From a virus, in IMG/VR virus record IMGVR_UViG_3300009159_005817, positions 1 through 64,000 of that record: DNA of 64,000 nt; one strand, written 5' to 3'. The position numbers and the translations under genes were made by a program. Below the pieces are notes generated by a model. The model ran no database searches. It worked only from the letters and a program-made list of their open reading frames with translations, and was not told the DNA's origin. Shown here piece after piece: positions 1 to 7,870 of this stretch (positions are counted from its first letter, which is position 1; every line of letters begins with the position of its first letter).

Positions 1-96
1 GAACCATACTTATCTACTAATAAACAAGGAGAAGTTATAATAGATGTTCAACGAGGAAATATCAGTAAGTTTGTAAAATTAGCAGAAAAAAAGTAA
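1..96 (+). CDS. C-terminal end of a CDS cut by the window edge
   Basis: Frame 1 is open from the first base and stops with TAA at 94-96, giving the last 31 residues of a protein that ends in a lysine-rich helix-like stretch (KFVKLAEKK). The fragment is too short to assign. It sits directly before the block of capsid-targeted small proteins and may belong to it. Confidence 0.6.
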   Translation, partial: EPYLSTNKQGEVIIDVQRGNISKFVKLAEKK

Positions 97-106
97 TTTA
101 ACTAAT

Positions 107-712
107 ATGAAAAATTACATAAACACATTTGAAGGCTTCTTAAATGAATCTAAATACAAAGGAAATATCTCAGGAGATTCTGCTGAATATATTGCTAAAG
201 AAATGTCACAATATGTTAAAGGCATAATTAAACAGCCTAATGATAATGTTACTTACTTCCATTTAAAAGATAAATCCGGCAAATCAAAAGTTATTAAAAC
301 CTTATTAGATGTTTATGGATTAGAAGCAGTAGATGGTGGAAATCAATTTTCTCCATCACCTACTATTAAATTTGATAACGATCAACTTCTTGAATCCCTT
401 AGATCAGGTCCTAATGATGCTAAAATATATCCCATTAAAAAAGGAAGTGATCCAGAAGATCTTCTTTCCGGTAGATCTAGAGGATCATGGGTAAGTTCAA
501 AAACCATTAATGATATATTAGACGTTTTTGGTAAGGAAATGACCATTTATAAAGGTGACGAAATCACAGAATTCCTTCAAGTTAATAGCCGAGATAATAG
601 TGACATATATAAAATAGTTAGACGAGATTTAAGAGGACCTAGAACGGTTGGTTATATCCCTTCATATTATCAGAATTTTGACCAAACCGAAGAAATAAAC
701 AATACTCGTTAA
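107..712 (+). CDS. Putative capsid-targeted internal protein (201 aa), unknown function
   Basis: The N-terminus MKNYINTFEGFLNE|S matches the repeated tag of this phage. It resembles the T4 internal-protein capsid-targeting peptide, which the prohead protease cuts after Glu in L/I-x-E. Cleavage would fall after residue 14. The remaining ~187 residues are soluble and match no family I recognise. The gene is first in a run of eight tag-bearing genes with 0-25 base gaps. Packaging into the head is inferred from the tag only. Confidence 0.75.
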   Translation: MKNYINTFEGFLNESKYKGNISGDSAEYIAKEMSQYVKGIIKQPNDNVTYFHLKDKSGKSKVIKTLLDVYGLEAVDGGNQFSPSPTIKFDNDQLLESLRSGPNDAKIYPIKKGSDPEDLLSGRSRGSWVSSKTINDILDVFGKEMTIYKGDEITEFLQVNSRDNSDIYKIVRRDLRGPRTVGYIPSYYQNFDQTEEINNTR

Positions 713-713
713 T

Positions 714-1196
714 ATGAAAAACCACATAAACACATTTGAAGGATTCTTAAATGAAGCTCGATTAAATGAAAGCAAACCTGCTATGATGTACTATGTAGTA
801 GCCAAGGATGTCATTAAGGATAGAAGACTTAAAGTATATCCTGAAAACATCGAAAGACTTTTGAACAACTTACAAGCAGACGGACATTTATCATATGATG
901 CAACGATAACATCAGATGCAAAGAAAGATATTGAAAACGCATTAGATAAGTTAGACTTGAAAGGGAATGAATTGCTTTCATATGCAAGAAAAGGCATGAA
1001 GTACGAAAGTGAAGATGTTAATGAAGCCAATCAAATTAAAGTTGGAACTTTTGTTAGATACAAAAAAGACGAAGATTTTACTGGTGGTAAGATCAAATCT
1101 ATAAGTTCTGGTAAAGCAGAAATACATAATTGGGATGGTTCAACAACAGAACTTCCACTTAAAGATCTTGAATATATTGAGTCTTGGAATAATTAA
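714..1196 (+). CDS. Putative capsid-targeted protein with C-terminal SH3-like barrel
   Basis: The first 14 residues (MKNHINTFEGFLNE|A) nearly duplicate those of the gene before, also at DNA level. A second LNE|S follows at about residue 19, and a third motif, VNE|A, lies near residue 104. That last one would release a ~55-residue C-terminal domain whose pattern (VGTFVRYKKDEDF...GGKI) suggests a small KOW/SH3-like barrel. The gene may therefore encode two packaged mini-proteins. Function unknown. Confidence 0.72.
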   Translation: MKNHINTFEGFLNEARLNESKPAMMYYVVAKDVIKDRRLKVYPENIERLLNNLQADGHLSYDATITSDAKKDIENALDKLDLKGNELLSYARKGMKYESEDVNEANQIKVGTFVRYKKDEDFTGGKIKSISSGKAEIHNWDGSTTELPLKDLEYIESWNN

Positions 1197-1199
1197 AAT

Positions 1200-1607
1200 A
1201 TGAAACCTATCAAACTATATAAAGAGTTTATTAATGAGGCAAAAGACGTTGATTCGGCAATGAAGAAAATCGATGATTTGCCAAAAGGATCAACCTTTGA
1301 AGATGCCAAAAGAATAGATCGTATTTTTGATATCAGTAAACATAGTTGGAGTGAGGTTGTGGAAACTTTTGAAAAGAATCAAAAATCCGCAAAGATTAAA
1401 CCGATAAATATAAAAGACATACAAATAACTCAACCAAATATCCAGAGCAATAAAGTGAAAGCCATGATTGAGAAATTTGATAAATTACCTACAATTAATG
1501 CAGTTCAATTTCCGGATGGAATATCCATATATGATGGACATCATCGTCTATTAACTGCTTGGTCAATAGGAGAAACACGAATCAAAGTTAATCTTGTAAA
1601 AATATGA
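1200..1607 (+). CDS. Putative capsid-targeted ParB/sulfiredoxin-fold protein
   Basis: The tag MKPIKLYKEFINE|A is followed by ~120 residues ending in a ParB-N/sulfiredoxin-like signature: ITQPNIQSNKVKAMIEKF, then DGISIYDGHHRLLTAW near residues 107-122. The GHHR motif is the phosphate/nucleotide-binding loop of this superfamily, some members of which are nucleases or CTPases. A tagged ParB-like protein could act on DNA in the head or on host DNA after ejection; that is inference. The stop overlaps the next start (ATGA). Confidence 0.72.
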   Translation: MKPIKLYKEFINEAKDVDSAMKKIDDLPKGSTFEDAKRIDRIFDISKHSWSEVVETFEKNQKSAKIKPINIKDIQITQPNIQSNKVKAMIEKFDKLPTINAVQFPDGISIYDGHHRLLTAWSIGETRIKVNLVKI

Positions 1608-1834
1608 AACACCTACACACATACAAAGAGTTCTTATTCGAGTCAACGATTTCCGAAATGAAGATAACTTCAGTTGGCGTTAAAGAGATTCTTAAGAAGC
1701 TTTATGACGATGCTAAACTTACAAAAGCATTACATTTTAAAAACTTCCGAGATGCACTCGATTCTATTCTTGGATATAGTCAAACGGAATTAGAAGAATT
1801 AGAAACAGAGATAAAAGAACTAGAGCACGCTTAA
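1604..1834 (+). CDS. Putative capsid-targeted small helical protein (76 aa)
   Basis: The tag MKHLHTYKEFLFE|S has LFE in place of LNE and still fits L-x-E|S. The remaining ~63 residues are helical and end in a Glu/Leu-rich coiled-coil segment (ELEELETEIKELEHA). Translation is probably coupled to the previous gene through the 4-base overlap. No family recognised. Confidence 0.68.
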   Translation: MKHLHTYKEFLFESTISEMKITSVGVKEILKKLYDDAKLTKALHFKNFRDALDSILGYSQTELEELETEIKELEHA

Positions 1835-1856
1835 GATAATTTAAAAAATAAAAAAC

Positions 1857-2687
1857 ATGAAACATACACAAACATTCAAAGAGTTCTTAAATGAACAAGA
1901 AGAGATACTTAATGAAGATAGTTCTCTTGCACTTATGGTAATACTGCAAGCGGCTATAGTTAATGGACTTCTAATAGGTCAAATGGCGGCTAGTGGTGGT
2001 GGAGATGGCTTTCATCCTATCGATGATTTAAAAGCTTGGTGGGCGAAACGTAAAAAAGATAAAGCTGTAAAAAGTATTGTTGATAAATTAAAAGAAGATC
2101 CTGAAGTTTTAGCCTTTTTGAAAATGTCAAATTGGGCACAAAAAGGAAAATGGTATAAACTTATTGAACCTAAACTTAATGACGAAGAGAAAAAATATCT
2201 AAAAAGTATTTCAAGAACTCCATTTATGAATGAGGAAGTTAATGAAAATTCCGCAATCCTTCTTGATCTTTCTGATAAGCAGTTGGCACTTTCTATAAAG
2301 GCTAAATTACCAGCCAAGTATAAAAAAGATACGAAGACTTTAATATACAATGCTCCATATTCAATGGTTTCTCATGGTGCTAAACTTACAAACCTTCCAA
2401 CTCCTTCACGAGTATATCAATTGGAAAAAATGAATGAAACTTATAGAGGATCTGATAATTGGATATCTTTATCTTCATTAGCTATTGTACAAGATACAAC
2501 CAATCAAGTTACTTTTGTAATTGTATATGAAGAATTTGATCCAATTCAATTTGATGAAATAAAATCAAATAAAGATTTGTACAAAGAAGAGGATTATAAA
2601 GACGAAAAAGATTTGCTTAAAAAGATGCAAACTTGGTTTGCTTATTCTGAAAAGGTCTTTAAAGAAGTAATAGAAGATCACTCATAA
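1857..2687 (+). CDS. Putative capsid-targeted protein with hydrophobic segment (276 aa)
   Basis: The tag MKHTQTFKEFLNE|Q is followed by a second motif, ILNE|D, at about residue 20. A ~24-residue hydrophobic Gly/Ala segment (about residues 24-48) could insert in a membrane after ejection. A further motif, EVNE|N, lies near residue 129, separating a basic helical N-terminal half from an alpha/beta C-terminal half. P1' residues Q, D and N are less typical than A/G/S, so cleavage at these sites is less certain. Confidence 0.68.
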   Translation: MKHTQTFKEFLNEQEEILNEDSSLALMVILQAAIVNGLLIGQMAASGGGDGFHPIDDLKAWWAKRKKDKAVKSIVDKLKEDPEVLAFLKMSNWAQKGKWYKLIEPKLNDEEKKYLKSISRTPFMNEEVNENSAILLDLSDKQLALSIKAKLPAKYKKDTKTLIYNAPYSMVSHGAKLTNLPTPSRVYQLEKMNETYRGSDNWISLSSLAIVQDTTNQVTFVIVYEEFDPIQFDEIKSNKDLYKEEDYKDEKDLLKKMQTWFAYSEKVFKEVIEDHS

Positions 2688-2698
2688 AAAAACATAAT

Positions 2699-3175
2699 AT
2701 GAAACATATACTCACATTCAAAAACTTCTTAAACGAGGAAAGAGTTTATGGAATGTTCAATGATTCTCAAGGAAAACCATCTAAACTTTCACAAGAGATT
2801 TTAGATATTTGTCTAAAAGCACTACCTAAATATGTAATAGATAATATTGAATCAGTTGAAGCTTCCGGTTATTCTAAGACAAATTTAGCATCACCTCCTA
2901 CGGTTAGTAATAAAGGTCAATCAAGAGGTGAAAATGATTATACGACTATTGTTCTAATATTCAAAAATCCAATGGGAAAATCTAAAACAACTGAATTGAC
3001 GGTTGGATTAAGAAAAAGAACTTCTGGACCAGGAACTGGTTATCTTGCGGTTAAACCTACTGCAAATGGTCATTATGTTTTACCTGAACATAGTGCCGCA
3101 ATTGAATTTTATGATGCAGCGCCTGAAAGTTTAGCGGATTTATATAAGAGTACACTAGAAAAATTAATGAAATAA
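2699..3175 (+). CDS. Putative capsid-targeted protein (158 aa), unknown function
   Basis: The tag MKHILTFKNFLNE is nearly identical in DNA, over more than 35 bases, to that of the gene at 3541, showing recent copying of the tag module. The body has a predicted beta-rich core with RTSGPGTGYLAVKP near residue 110. No recognisable family. Leader is AT-rich without Shine-Dalgarno. Confidence 0.7.
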   Translation: MKHILTFKNFLNEERVYGMFNDSQGKPSKLSQEILDICLKALPKYVIDNIESVEASGYSKTNLASPPTVSNKGQSRGENDYTTIVLIFKNPMGKSKTTELTVGLRKRTSGPGTGYLAVKPTANGHYVLPEHSAAIEFYDAAPESLADLYKSTLEKLMK

Positions 3176-3176
3176 T

Positions 3177-3539
3177 ATGAAACATATACCAACATTCGAT
3201 AATTTCCTAAATGAAGGAACCATCATGATTTTTCACTACTCAAAGAAATCTTCAGAGATTGATGGTGACGTGAAAGAATTACAGAAGAAAGCTCAAGAAT
3301 TTATTAAAATCGCAAGAGACAAAGATTACAATATATCTTCTAACGATTCCGTACTTTATTTTCCAAATTTTAAATGGGCAGGAGGTAAACAAATCTTTGG
3401 ACCATCATTAGGTATTAAAGCAGGATCAGAAACAATGCTAATTAATCCAATAGGCTCTGATAAAATAATCAAGATTAGCGAAGGCTTGCTTGTTCGTTTT
3501 GTAAAAGACGGCAGAATCGAATCATATAATTTATACTAA
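3177..3539 (+). CDS. Putative capsid-targeted protein (120 aa), unknown function
   Basis: The tag MKHIPTFDNFLNE|G is followed by ~107 residues: an N-terminal helix rich in Lys/Glu and a C-terminal beta-rich part (LGIKAGSETMLINPIGSD). It lies one base after the previous stop. No family recognised. Confidence 0.7.
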   Translation: MKHIPTFDNFLNEGTIMIFHYSKKSSEIDGDVKELQKKAQEFIKIARDKDYNISSNDSVLYFPNFKWAGGKQIFGPSLGIKAGSETMLINPIGSDKIIKISEGLLVRFVKDGRIESYNLY

Positions 3540-3540
3540 T

Positions 3541-3789
3541 ATGAAACATATACTCACATTCAAAAACTTCTTAAATGAAGGATTCAAGAAACCTTATAGC
3601 GAAAAAATGAGCCTTGAGGATTTTTCTGCTATAGAAGTTGGAAGTGAGGTTCTTTATGCTGGAGCAACTTACGAAGTGGTTAACAACGATGGTGCAACTC
3701 TTCAATTAAAACCGGCTAAAGGTGCTAATGGTAAAGCGACTAAAGTTAATTTCTCAATGTTTAATGTTGCTGGAGCAATCCGCGATTAG
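3541..3789 (+). CDS. Putative capsid-targeted mini-protein with SH3-like fold (82 aa)
   Basis: The tag MKHILTFKNFLNE|G is followed by ~69 residues whose strand pattern (EVGSEVLYAGATYEVVNND) suggests a small SH3/KOW-like barrel, comparable to the C-terminal part of the gene at 714. It is the last member of the first tagged block; the next gene begins after an 85-base gap holding a CATATAAT promoter-like motif. Confidence 0.7.
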   Translation: MKHILTFKNFLNEGFKKPYSEKMSLEDFSAIEVGSEVLYAGATYEVVNNDGATLQLKPAKGANGKATKVNFSMFNVAGAIRD

Positions 3790-3811
3790 TTGAATCTTCA
3801 TAAATTTCAAA

Positions 3812-3822
3812 TCATATAATTA
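3812..3822 (+). promoter_or_regulatory. Candidate CATATAAT-type promoter before the sugar operon
   Basis: TCATATAATTA occurs in the 85-base gap before the 2,3-dehydratase gene, 52 bases from its start. The same core precedes many other genes here (31819, 46643, 47228, 58348, 59799, 61195). It resembles a -10/late-type box; no other element is visible. Assignment rests on recurrence only. Confidence 0.35.
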
Positions 3823-3874
3823 AAATTATAAGTCTAAGGATATGATCTGCTTATAGTAAAAAATATCATATGTT

Positions 3875-5236
3875 TTGAAATTAAGACAAGGGTTATTATT
3901 CCTAAAATCTCTACACACAAGATCTAAATCCGATGAAGAAGTTCTTCAATGGATAGAATCTAGACGATCATTAGTTAAGCACACGATTCAACAAATCGAT
4001 CTTAATAAGCTAAATGGTTGGAATTTCTACGATCATAAGATAGAACATACTTCTGGTAAATTTTATCAGATTCATATTAGACGCAATGAGTTAGATGGAA
4101 GGATTTGGGATCAACCAATAATCAATCAACCCGAAATTGGTATTCTTGGATTTATTACCAAACAAATCGATGACGTACTTCATTTTCTAGTTCAAGCTAA
4201 AATTGAACCAGGAAATATCAATATCGTTCAGTTATCACCAACCGTACAATCAACTAAAAGTAATTTCACTAAAGTTCATGGTGGTGCATTAACACCCTTT
4301 GTAGAATATTTCTTAAAAGGAGAATCTAGAATTTTAGTAGATCAACTACAATCCGAACAATCTAGTAGGTTCTTTCAAAAACGTAATCGCAATATTATTA
4401 TAGAAGTTGAAGATGAGTTATCTCATGAAAATTATTTATGGATGACTCTTGGAGATCTTGTTGCATTAACTAGATATCCTAATACTGTCAATATGGATAG
4501 TCGAACCGTTTTAAGTTGTATTCACTTTGGTTCATATTCATTTGAACATCTAGAACTAAGAGATTTTCTTGGTGGAATTTCACATGATTCTGCTTGGATA
4601 GATTCACTACTTCGTAAAGATGTATATCAAAAATCCCATCCAGAAATTCTTTCATTAATTACCGATCTTAAATTTAGAAGAGAAGCTTTGACTAGGTTAA
4701 TTTATCTTTCAGAATCACATGATTGGAATTTGATTGATGGTAAGATTGTTCATAAAGATGAAAAATATTTTGATGTAGTAGGTTATCGAATATTTATTGA
4801 AAATCGAGAATCCGCTCAATGGGATCAACCTTTAATCCGACCTAAATCTACTGGAATATGTTGTTTCTTTGCTCGTAAATTTGAAGGAGTATTTCACTTA
4901 CTAGTTCAGCTAAAAGATGAGATTGGATCTTTTGATGGTGTTGAAATGGCACCAACTATTCAAATGTCTGAAGAGAATTTAGATCTATCGCCTTTCTTTG
5001 AATCGTATCAAAGACTAATAAATACAGATTCGGTTTTATTTGATGTTATGCAATCCGAAGAAGGAGGAAGATTTTATCAAGAACAAAACCGAAATATTAT
5101 CATAGAAGTTAATGAAGAACTGGAACTTCCAAGAAATTATATTTGGATGACTCTTAATCAACTTAAAACATTCTTACAATATAACAATTACGTAAATATT
5201 CAAACACGTTCAATTATGTCATCTTTACCTCTATGA
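3875..5236 (+). CDS. NDP-hexose 2,3-dehydratase (EvaA-like)
   Basis: The 453-residue protein is made of two similar halves (about residues 45-225 and 275-450). Each contains WDQP, an LVQAK/LVQLK strand, a P-T-(V/I)-Q segment and RNIIIEV...NY(L/I)WMTL, the tandem architecture of the EvaA family. These enzymes remove the C2 hydroxyl of NDP-4-keto-6-deoxyhexoses, giving a 2-deoxy-3,4-diketo sugar. Start is TTG at 3875; the nearby ATG (3870) is out of frame and stops at once. It overlaps the next gene by four bases and starts a sugar operon. Family assignment is strong; the substrate is inferred. Confidence 0.82.
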   Translation: MKLRQGLLFLKSLHTRSKSDEEVLQWIESRRSLVKHTIQQIDLNKLNGWNFYDHKIEHTSGKFYQIHIRRNELDGRIWDQPIINQPEIGILGFITKQIDDVLHFLVQAKIEPGNINIVQLSPTVQSTKSNFTKVHGGALTPFVEYFLKGESRILVDQLQSEQSSRFFQKRNRNIIIEVEDELSHENYLWMTLGDLVALTRYPNTVNMDSRTVLSCIHFGSYSFEHLELRDFLGGISHDSAWIDSLLRKDVYQKSHPEILSLITDLKFRREALTRLIYLSESHDWNLIDGKIVHKDEKYFDVVGYRIFIENRESAQWDQPLIRPKSTGICCFFARKFEGVFHLLVQLKDEIGSFDGVEMAPTIQMSEENLDLSPFFESYQRLINTDSVLFDVMQSEEGGRFYQEQNRNIIIEVNEELELPRNYIWMTLNQLKTFLQYNNYVNIQTRSIMSSLPL

Positions 5237-6186
5237 AAGTAGCTATTCTAAATTGTTCAGATATTGCAAAACGAAGAATGATTCCGGCATTTCAGGCAAT
5301 ACCTGAAGTTGAAGTTTCTATCGTATGTAGCCGAGATATTCGTAGAGCTAAACAATATGCTGAAGAATTTGGAATCCCAAAATATACGGATAATCCAGAT
5401 GAAATTATTGGAGTTGATCTAGTTTATATTTCATCTCCTCCATCTGAACATTTTGATGCGATTAAAACATTTATAAAGAGAAAAATTAATATTCTTTGCG
5501 AAAAATCTCTTACCATAGATGCATATCAAACAACCTATCTAATTAATCTAGCCGATAAACAAGGAGTTCTTATACAAGAAAATTATGGATTTCCTTTTCA
5601 TACTCAGTGGAAATGGATAAAAGAAAACCTAAATAAAATAGGAGATCTTCTTTACATAAGAAGTGGATTTGAATTTCCTCCAAGAAATACCGAAACAGAT
5701 TTTCGTTACAAATCTGCTCTCGGTGGTGGTGCTCTTTTCGATGCCGGTGGATATCCTATTAAATTAGCCTCTTTATTATTGGGAACTCCTCAAAAACTTG
5801 ATGCAGTTACTCATATATCAAAATCACTTGATATTGATCTTTCTGGAAGAACATTTATTATTGATGAAACTGGAAAATCTGCATTTTTAACTTGGAGTTT
5901 TGAATCTACTTATCGTTGTGATGTAGAAATTGTAGGAACTCAAGGAACAATTAAAGCTGGTAAGATATTTACTCCTAGAATTGATGAACATGTTGAAGTG
6001 TCAATTTCACTTATTGGAGAGCCGGTAGAAAGACAACAATTTGTTTGCGATCATTTCGTTGAACTTATTCGAGATTTTATAAATAGAATAAAGATTAAAG
6101 ATAACTCTCATCATAAAAGTATATTAAAACAATCAAAATGGCAAACATATGTATCGTCTACTAGTATCAGAACCTTCACTAACTAA
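5233..6186 (+). CDS. Gfo/Idh/MocA-family oxidoreductase, likely NDP-sugar 3-ketoreductase
   Basis: The protein has an N-terminal Rossmann fold (VAILNCSDIAKRRMIPAF) and the family EKP-type motif as ILCEKSL near residue 90, with the conserved GGGALFDAGGYPI segment around residue 165. In deoxysugar pathways, members of this family (KijD10 type) reduce the C3 keto group made by an EvaA-type 2,3-dehydratase. Direct overlap with that gene supports the role. Length (317 aa) is normal. Confidence 0.78.
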   Translation: MKVAILNCSDIAKRRMIPAFQAIPEVEVSIVCSRDIRRAKQYAEEFGIPKYTDNPDEIIGVDLVYISSPPSEHFDAIKTFIKRKINILCEKSLTIDAYQTTYLINLADKQGVLIQENYGFPFHTQWKWIKENLNKIGDLLYIRSGFEFPPRNTETDFRYKSALGGGALFDAGGYPIKLASLLLGTPQKLDAVTHISKSLDIDLSGRTFIIDETGKSAFLTWSFESTYRCDVEIVGTQGTIKAGKIFTPRIDEHVEVSISLIGEPVERQQFVCDHFVELIRDFINRIKIKDNSHHKSILKQSKWQTYVSSTSIRTFTN

Positions 6187-7231
6187 CTTCGAAGAATTTG
6201 CAAATATTGCAAAAGAAGTTTGGGCAAGTGGAATCCTAACGCACAATGGACCTAAGGTCAAAGAACTCGAACATCGGTTAAAAGAACAATGGCAGATACC
6301 TCATCTATCATTAGTTACAAATGGAACTATTGCACTTGAAGTTGCAATGAGAGCTCTAGAACTTCCTAAAGGAAGTGAAATTATTACAACTCCATTTACC
6401 TGGATTGCAACTGCATCAGCTATTCAATGGCAAGATTATGAACCTATTTTTGTTGACGTTGATCCAAATACTCTTAATATAGATCCGGCTAAAATTGAAG
6501 AAAAAATAACAGATAGAACATCTGCTATTTTAGCGGTTCATGTATTCTCGAATCCATGTGATGTAGATTCTATTCAAGAAATTGCAGATCGTCGAGGTCT
6601 ACGAGTTATTTATGATGGTGCTCATGCAGTTGGTGTAAAATATAAAGGAGTAGATCTTTCTCAATTCGGTGATATTACAACTCATTCATATCATGCAACT
6701 AAAATTTATAATAGTGGAGAAGGTGGATCGATTATTACTAGAAATCCAGAGTTAGCTAAAAGAATTGATCGTCTTCGCTTCTTTGGACATAATGAAAAGA
6801 AAGATATTGTACATGAAGGAACTAATGCTAAAATGCATGAAATCTCTGCTGCAATTGGATTAGCTAATTTAAAAATGTTACCTAAAACAATTATGCATAG
6901 AAAACTTTTAACTCTTATGTATAAACATAGAATGGAAGGTTTACCGGTTAGATATCAAGCAATCAGCAACGACTCTTATAATTTTTCATATTTCCCCATC
7001 ATATTTGAAACAGAAGAACAATGTCTTAAAGTGTATGCGGCATTAGATGCTATTAAAATTATGCCTCGTAGATATTTCTATCCATCAGTTAACGAATTCA
7101 AAATCTTTGATCCTCAATCATGTCCTATTAGCGAAGATATTTCTAGACGAATTCTTTGTCTACCATGTCACGATGGTGTGAAGCTTATGGATGTCGATGA
7201 AATCTCACACACAATAATCAAAACTTTCTAA
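6149..7231 (+). CDS. DegT/DnrJ/EryC1-type sugar aminotransferase (PLP)
   Basis: Fold-type I aminotransferase of 360 aa. The PLP-binding Asp lies in IYDGAHA (D156) and the Schiff-base lysine is K185 in HATKIYNSGEGG, so this copy should be a true transaminase, unlike the one at 41721. It overlaps the ketoreductase by 38 bases. With a PglD-like acetyltransferase next door, a C4 amino transfer like PglE or perosamine synthase is the likeliest reaction; C3 is the alternative. Confidence 0.85.
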   Translation: MYRLLVSEPSLTNFEEFANIAKEVWASGILTHNGPKVKELEHRLKEQWQIPHLSLVTNGTIALEVAMRALELPKGSEIITTPFTWIATASAIQWQDYEPIFVDVDPNTLNIDPAKIEEKITDRTSAILAVHVFSNPCDVDSIQEIADRRGLRVIYDGAHAVGVKYKGVDLSQFGDITTHSYHATKIYNSGEGGSIITRNPELAKRIDRLRFFGHNEKKDIVHEGTNAKMHEISAAIGLANLKMLPKTIMHRKLLTLMYKHRMEGLPVRYQAISNDSYNFSYFPIIFETEEQCLKVYAALDAIKIMPRRYFYPSVNEFKIFDPQSCPISEDISRRILCLPCHDGVKLMDVDEISHTIIKTF

Positions 7232-7232
7232 G

Positions 7233-7847
7233 ATGCATGTAGTTATTGGAGCTAATGGATTAGCTAAACAAGTACTTCCTTTATACGACGCAAATCCTAG
7301 AGTTATCTTCTTTGATGATACTGAAAATGCAGGAGAGAACCTATATGAACATAAAATTGCACATGATCTTAAATGGGTAAAAGAGTATACGTCAATTGGC
7401 GAGACAGTAAATTTCTCAATTTGTATAGGAAATCCTAAATGGCGTGAGTATTTTTATTATCTTCTGGTTGATATGGGAGCCACACCAATTAATATCTTAT
7501 CGGAATTATCCTCCATTCAAGAGAGATCCGAGATTGACACAGGGAATATCTTTTTAGACTACACTTTAGTAGAAACCGATGTAAAAATTGGAAAAGGAAA
7601 CCTTATAAATTGCTATGCCGGTTTATTTCATGATTCTCAAATAGGAGATTTTAATGAGATTATGCCAGGAGCTAAAATTCTAGGAGGAGCTAAAATAGGT
7701 AACTCTTGTAGAATAGGAACGAATGCAACAATTCTTCCACAAATACATATTTGCTCGAATGTAGTAATTGGAGCTGGAGCAGTGGTTACTAAAAATATTA
7801 CTGAACCAGGAACATATATTGGAATTCCTGCAAGGAAGCAAGGATAA
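7233..7847 (+). CDS. NeuD/PglD-family sugar N-acyltransferase
   Basis: The N-terminus VVIGANGLAKQVLPLY matches the PglD_N nucleotide-sugar-binding domain. Residues ~105-200 form a left-handed beta-helix of hexapeptide repeats (IGKGNL, IGNSCRIG, VVIGAGAVV) with a candidate catalytic His in GLFHDSQIG. The family acetylates the amino group of UDP/GDP-4-amino-6-deoxy sugars. Placed directly after the aminotransferase, it would complete an NDP-4-acylamino-2,4,6-trideoxyhexose route. Confidence 0.83.
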   Translation: MHVVIGANGLAKQVLPLYDANPRVIFFDDTENAGENLYEHKIAHDLKWVKEYTSIGETVNFSICIGNPKWREYFYYLLVDMGATPINILSELSSIQERSEIDTGNIFLDYTLVETDVKIGKGNLINCYAGLFHDSQIGDFNEIMPGAKILGGAKIGNSCRIGTNATILPQIHICSNVVIGAGAVVTKNITEPGTYIGIPARKQG

Positions 7848-7870
7848 ATAACAAAATACAACATATATTA

